Positions 61,412 to 64,000 of a stretch of DNA of 64,000 nucleotides are shown piece by piece (positions within the stretch are counted from its first letter, which is position 1; every line of letters begins with the position of its first letter). The notes beneath the pieces were generated by a model. That model was not told the DNA's origin and did no database searches. It saw only the letters and a list, made by a program, of their open reading frames with translations. The translations under genes were made by a program, and so were the position numbers. The stretch comes from Streptomyces sp. NBC_01210 (GTDB lineage Bacteria > Actinomycetota > Actinomycetes > Streptomycetales > Streptomycetaceae), in contig NZ_CP108549.1 of assembly GCF_036010325.1 (NCBI RefSeq), forward strand, positions 5,084,001 through 5,148,000, written 5' to 3'.

Positions 61412-63133
61412 ATGGCTCGACACCTGGTCACCAGCGCGCTTCCCTACATCAACGGGATCAAGCACCTGGGCAACATGGTCGGGTCGATGCTTCCGGCGGA
61501 TGTGTACTCCCGGTACCTCCGCCAGCGTGGTCACGACGTCCTCTACATCTGCGCGACCGACGAGCACGGGACGCCGGCCGAGCTGGCAGCCAAGGAGGCT
61601 GGACTGGCGGTGGCCGAGTTCTGCGCACAGGCCCACAACGCGCAGAAGGCCGTGTACGACGGCTTCCAGCTGGCCTTCGACTACTTCGGCCGGAGCTCCT
61701 CGCAGCAGAACGTCGAGATCACGCAGCACTTCGCGCGTCAGCTCCACAAGAACGGGTTCATCGAAGAGCGGGCGATCCGTCAGGTGTACTCGCCTGTTGA
61801 CGGCCGCTTCCTGCCGGACCGGTACGTCGAGGGCACCTGCCCGCACTGCGGCTACGACAAGGCCCGCGGTGACCAGTGCGAGAACTGCACCCGCGTACTC
61901 GACCCGACCGACCTTCTGAACCCGCGCTCGGCGATCAGCGGCTCCACGGAGCTTGAGGTCCGCGAGACCAAGCACCTGTTTCTGCTGCAGTCCAAGCTCC
62001 AGCACGAGGTGGAAGCGTGGGTGGCCCGGCACGAGGCGCAGTGGCCGCAGCTGTCCTCGTCCATTGCCCGCAAGTGGCTGACCGAGGGCCTCCACGACCG
62101 CGCCATTACCCGAGACCTGGACTGGGGTGTCCCGGTCCCGGCGGACACCTGGCCGGAGCTCGCGGCCGAGGGCAAGGTCTTCTACGTCTGGTTCGACGCC
62201 CCGATCGAGTACATCGGCGCGACGAAGGAGTGGTCGGACGCCGCGCAGGACGGCGAGACCCGCGACTGGAAGTCGTGGTGGTACGAGGCCGACGACACCG
62301 TCCGCTACACCCAGTTCATGGCCAAGGACAACGTCCCCTTCCACACAGTGATGTTCCCGGCCACCGAGCTTGGCGTCCGCGAGCCGTGGAAGAAGGTCGA
62401 CGTTGTCAAGGGCTTCAACTGGCTGACGTACTACGGCGGCAAGTTCTCCACTTCCCAGAAGCGCGGTGTCTTCACGGACGCCGCCCTGGAGCTGCTGCCC
62501 GCCGACTACTGGCGCTACTTCCTCATCGCCAACGCCCCGGAGTCCGACGACTCGTCCTTCACTTGGGAGCACTTCGCCGCCACGGTCAACAAGGACCTGG
62601 CCGACACCCTCGGCAACTTCGTCAACCGCGTGCTGTCCTTCTCCCGTAAGCGGTTTGGGGACGATGTCCCCGCGGGCAACGCGGCCGGCGAGGTGGAGGC
62701 GCGCCTGGGCGAGGAGATCGCGCGGCTGCTGGCCGAGTACGAGGAGCACATGGAGGCCCTCCAGTACCGCAAGGCCGGGGCGGCGCTGCGAGCCCTGTGG
62801 TCGGCAGGCAACTCCTACCTGGAGGAGAAGGCCCCCTGGCTGGAGATCAAGTCCGACCCGGAGGGCGCGGCCCTGACACTGCGTACGGCGATGAACCTCA
62901 TCCACCTCTACGCGATCGTCTCCGAGCCGTTCATCCCGGCCTCGGCCGCCGCCATGCGCGGGGCCTTCGCCCTGGAGAGCGACACCGCGACCTGGGTGAC
63001 CGCTGAGCAGGCCAAGTCCCTGGACGCTGTCCCGGCCGGTACAGCCTTCACCGTGCCGCCGGTGCTCTTCGCGAAGATCTCGGAGGAGGACCTGGAGTCC
63101 TACCGGACCCGCTTCGGCGGAGCCGACGCCTGA
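61412..63133 (+). CDS. metG: methionine--tRNA ligase (short paralogue type)
   Basis: A 573-residue methionyl-tRNA synthetase. The class I signature reads NGIKHLGN (HIGH position) near residue 13 and the second is KFSTSQKRG (KMSKS position) near 347, both variants of the standard. A four-cysteine zinc knuckle (CPHCG, CENC) is at about 146-160, and [19 protein letters not shown] is typical. There is no C-terminal tRNA-binding domain. It charges tRNA-Met. Its place beside sugar-nucleotide and phosphatase genes suggests it is a second copy. Variant motifs can confer resistance to MetRS inhibitors; that is speculation here. ATG 61412 has GGAG nine bases upstream. Confidence 0.9.
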   Translation: MARHLVTSALPYINGIKHLGNMVGSMLPADVYSRYLRQRGHDVLYICATDEHGTPAELAAKEAGLAVAEFCAQAHNAQKAVYDGFQLAFDYFGRSSSQQNVEITQHFARQLHKNGFIEERAIRQVYSPVDGRFLPDRYVEGTCPHCGYDKARGDQCENCTRVLDPTDLLNPRSAISGSTELEVRETKHLFLLQSKLQHEVEAWVARHEAQWPQLSSSIARKWLTEGLHDRAITRDLDWGVPVPADTWPELAAEGKVFYVWFDAPIEYIGATKEWSDAAQDGETRDWKSWWYEADDTVRYTQFMAKDNVPFHTVMFPATELGVREPWKKVDVVKGFNWLTYYGGKFSTSQKRGVFTDAALELLPADYWRYFLIANAPESDDSSFTWEHFAATVNKDLADTLGNFVNRVLSFSRKRFGDDVPAGNAAGEVEARLGEEIARLLAEYEEHMEALQYRKAGAALRALWSAGNSYLEEKAPWLEIKSDPEGAALTLRTAMNLIHLYAIVSEPFIPASAAAMRGAFALESDTATWVTAEQAKSLDAVPAGTAFTVPPVLFAKISEEDLESYRTRFGGADA

Positions 63134-63165
63134 CGGTGCCTCTCGCACCCGTACCGATCCCGGCT

Positions 63166-63804
63166 TCATCGGGCGGTACGGGCGGTGAGGTGCCCGGCCA
63201 GCTCGGCGGGCGGCACGTTCATCAGCCGGATTCGAGGGGCATCCTCGTCGATCTCGACCAATGTCACGCCTCCGGAGCTGGGCACATACTCGAGGTAGTG
63301 CTCGAAGCCGTGCTGCGTGAGCTTCAGTAGGACGCAGGCGATTCCGCCGCCGTGGCCGACAAGGACGGTCGTGCGGTGCGGTCCGGTGCAGACCTCGCCC
63401 CACAGGCGCATGTAACGGGCCTGTACGTCTTCGGATGATTCGCCGCCCGGCGTGCGGAGCTGGTGGATGGGGACACCTTGACGGGCTGCTTCTGCCGCCG
63501 AGAGGTCTCTGGGTCGGCCGCCAAGATGGCCGCTGTTCTTCGCCGCCAGTCGGTCGTCCACGCGTGCGTCGGCCGGTGCGAGCGCGGCCGTCAGGAGTGC
63601 GGCCGACTCACGGCATCGGGACATCGGGCTGACGAGCATCTGGTCGGCCGCGAGTCCGGCTGCGGCGAGGGCGTCGCCAACGGCGCGGATGTCGTCGCGT
63701 CCCCGCTTGCTGAGTGTGCCGCCAACAGCCCTGCCCTGGTGGATACCGCGGGTGTTCTCCTCGGTCTCACCGTGCTTGACCAGGTAGACGTGCTTCGTGC
63801 TCAT
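63166..63804 (-). CDS. histidine phosphatase family protein
   Basis: A 212-residue phosphoglycerate-mutase-like phosphatase. The catalytic motif is VYLVKHGETEEN (His about 11), with Lys in place of the Arg that usually precedes His. Other sites are VSPMSRCRESAALLTAAL, the acid region LRTPGGESSEDVQAR, and the second histidine in VGHGGGIACVLLKL. It removes phosphate from small molecules in the cytoplasm; substrate unknown. ATG 63804 (MSTKHVYLV) has AAGGGGA upstream. It is convergent with metG, and the FkbM gene is 23 bp upstream in the same operon. Confidence 0.87.
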   Translation of the reverse strand: MSTKHVYLVKHGETEENTRGIHQGRAVGGTLSKRGRDDIRAVGDALAAAGLAADQMLVSPMSRCRESAALLTAALAPADARVDDRLAAKNSGHLGGRPRDLSAAEAARQGVPIHQLRTPGGESSEDVQARYMRLWGEVCTGPHRTTVLVGHGGGIACVLLKLTQHGFEHYLEYVPSSGGVTLVEIDEDAPRIRLMNVPPAELAGHLTARTAR

Positions 63805-63827
63805 GGTGGTCCGTCCCCTTTCTCGGG

Positions 63828-64000
63828 TCAGTCCCAGTCGCGGACATCGACGAACGCGGATACGGCGGCGACCAGTTGGTCGTGGTCGGTTCGACTCATG
63901 GCGGGGAAGCGGTCGTAGTGCCACTCGATGTAGAGGACCGAGATGAGGCCGATCGTCCCGTCGGCGACCAGCTTCGTGAGTACGGGGTACTCGGCGCCCT
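63828..64000 (-). CDS. C-terminal end of an FkbM-family methyltransferase (partial)
   Basis: The gene enters from the right edge on the minus strand; 57 codons are visible. GAEYPVLTKLVADG at the edge matches the end of the IDxEGAE motif of FkbM methyltransferases, and VLYIEWHYDRFP is the strand that follows it. The stop is at 63828, 23 bp before the phosphatase start, so both are co-transcribed. The rest of the gene is outside the window. Confidence 0.65.
   Translation of the reverse strand, partial: GAEYPVLTKLVADGTIGLISVLYIEWHYDRFPAMSRTDHDQLVAAVSAFVDVRDWD

Overview
The window reads as chromosomal DNA of a Streptomyces-type actinomycete. G+C is very high, GTG and even TTG starts are common, coding regions carry G or C at third positions, and gene pairs with 4-bp overlaps are frequent. 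The gene content also fits: ask-asd, an ECF sigma/membrane-partner pair, TerD, the bL37 micro-protein, SURF1, Sfp-type phosphopantetheinyl transferase, FkbM methyltransferases and DUF7144. No complete tRNA or rRNA gene and no CRISPR array was seen.

Left part (1-31 kb). A short accessory stretch comes first: a truncated regulator, a MazF-like toxin-antitoxin pair and a broken type I restriction fragment. It gives way to a conserved core: aspartokinase with an internal beta-subunit start, an aspartate-semialdehyde dehydrogenase homologue lacking the catalytic cysteine, a sigma factor with its membrane partner, SURF1, an S9 peptidase, a phosphopantetheinyl transferase, a frameshifted TetR gene, TerD, a K+ channel, small membrane and CBS proteins, bL37, and an NfeD/SPFH pair. 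From about 18 kb the content becomes mosaic: DUF899, a DoxX-like relic, an amidohydrolase behind two matching operators, FkbM methyltransferases, a MerR/hydrolase module, a GntR/glycosyltransferase pair, and a 1347-residue STAND-NTPase/WD40 protein.

Middle part (31-47.5 kb). This is an integration hot spot. Three copies of the 3' half of a proline-type tRNA, all pointing the same way, lie at 31.6, 36.1 and 47.3 kb. Two of them are preceded (on the tRNA strand, followed) by a strong terminator. Around them are tyrosine-recombinase fragments, IS5-family relics, a Ku fragment and other broken genes. Intact cargo includes a DJ-1-like protein, an enoyl-CoA hydratase-like protein, a methyltransferase, and a set of exported proteins (lipoproteins, a Dyp-type peroxidase, a large SdrD_B-like protein).

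Right part (47.5-64 kb). A three-gene operon encodes an SNF2/DEAD-type helicase with a DUF3883 tail, a DUF1156 DNA methyltransferase and a DUF499-like ATPase. The genes overlap, and the operon is divergent from an AlbA_2 (Schlafen-like) protein. The architecture matches the helicase-methylase-ATPase type of predicted anti-phage modification systems and is the best candidate for an incompletely described system here. Beyond a palindromic terminator lie sugar-nucleotide genes (an epimerase and a UDP-sugar dehydrogenase), divergent from a second-type methionyl-tRNA synthetase. These are followed by a histidine phosphatase and the end of another FkbM methyltransferase.

Many relics are broken by single-base shifts. 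Most look like genuine decay, but one or two (for example TetR at 11.38 kb) could be sequencing errors.
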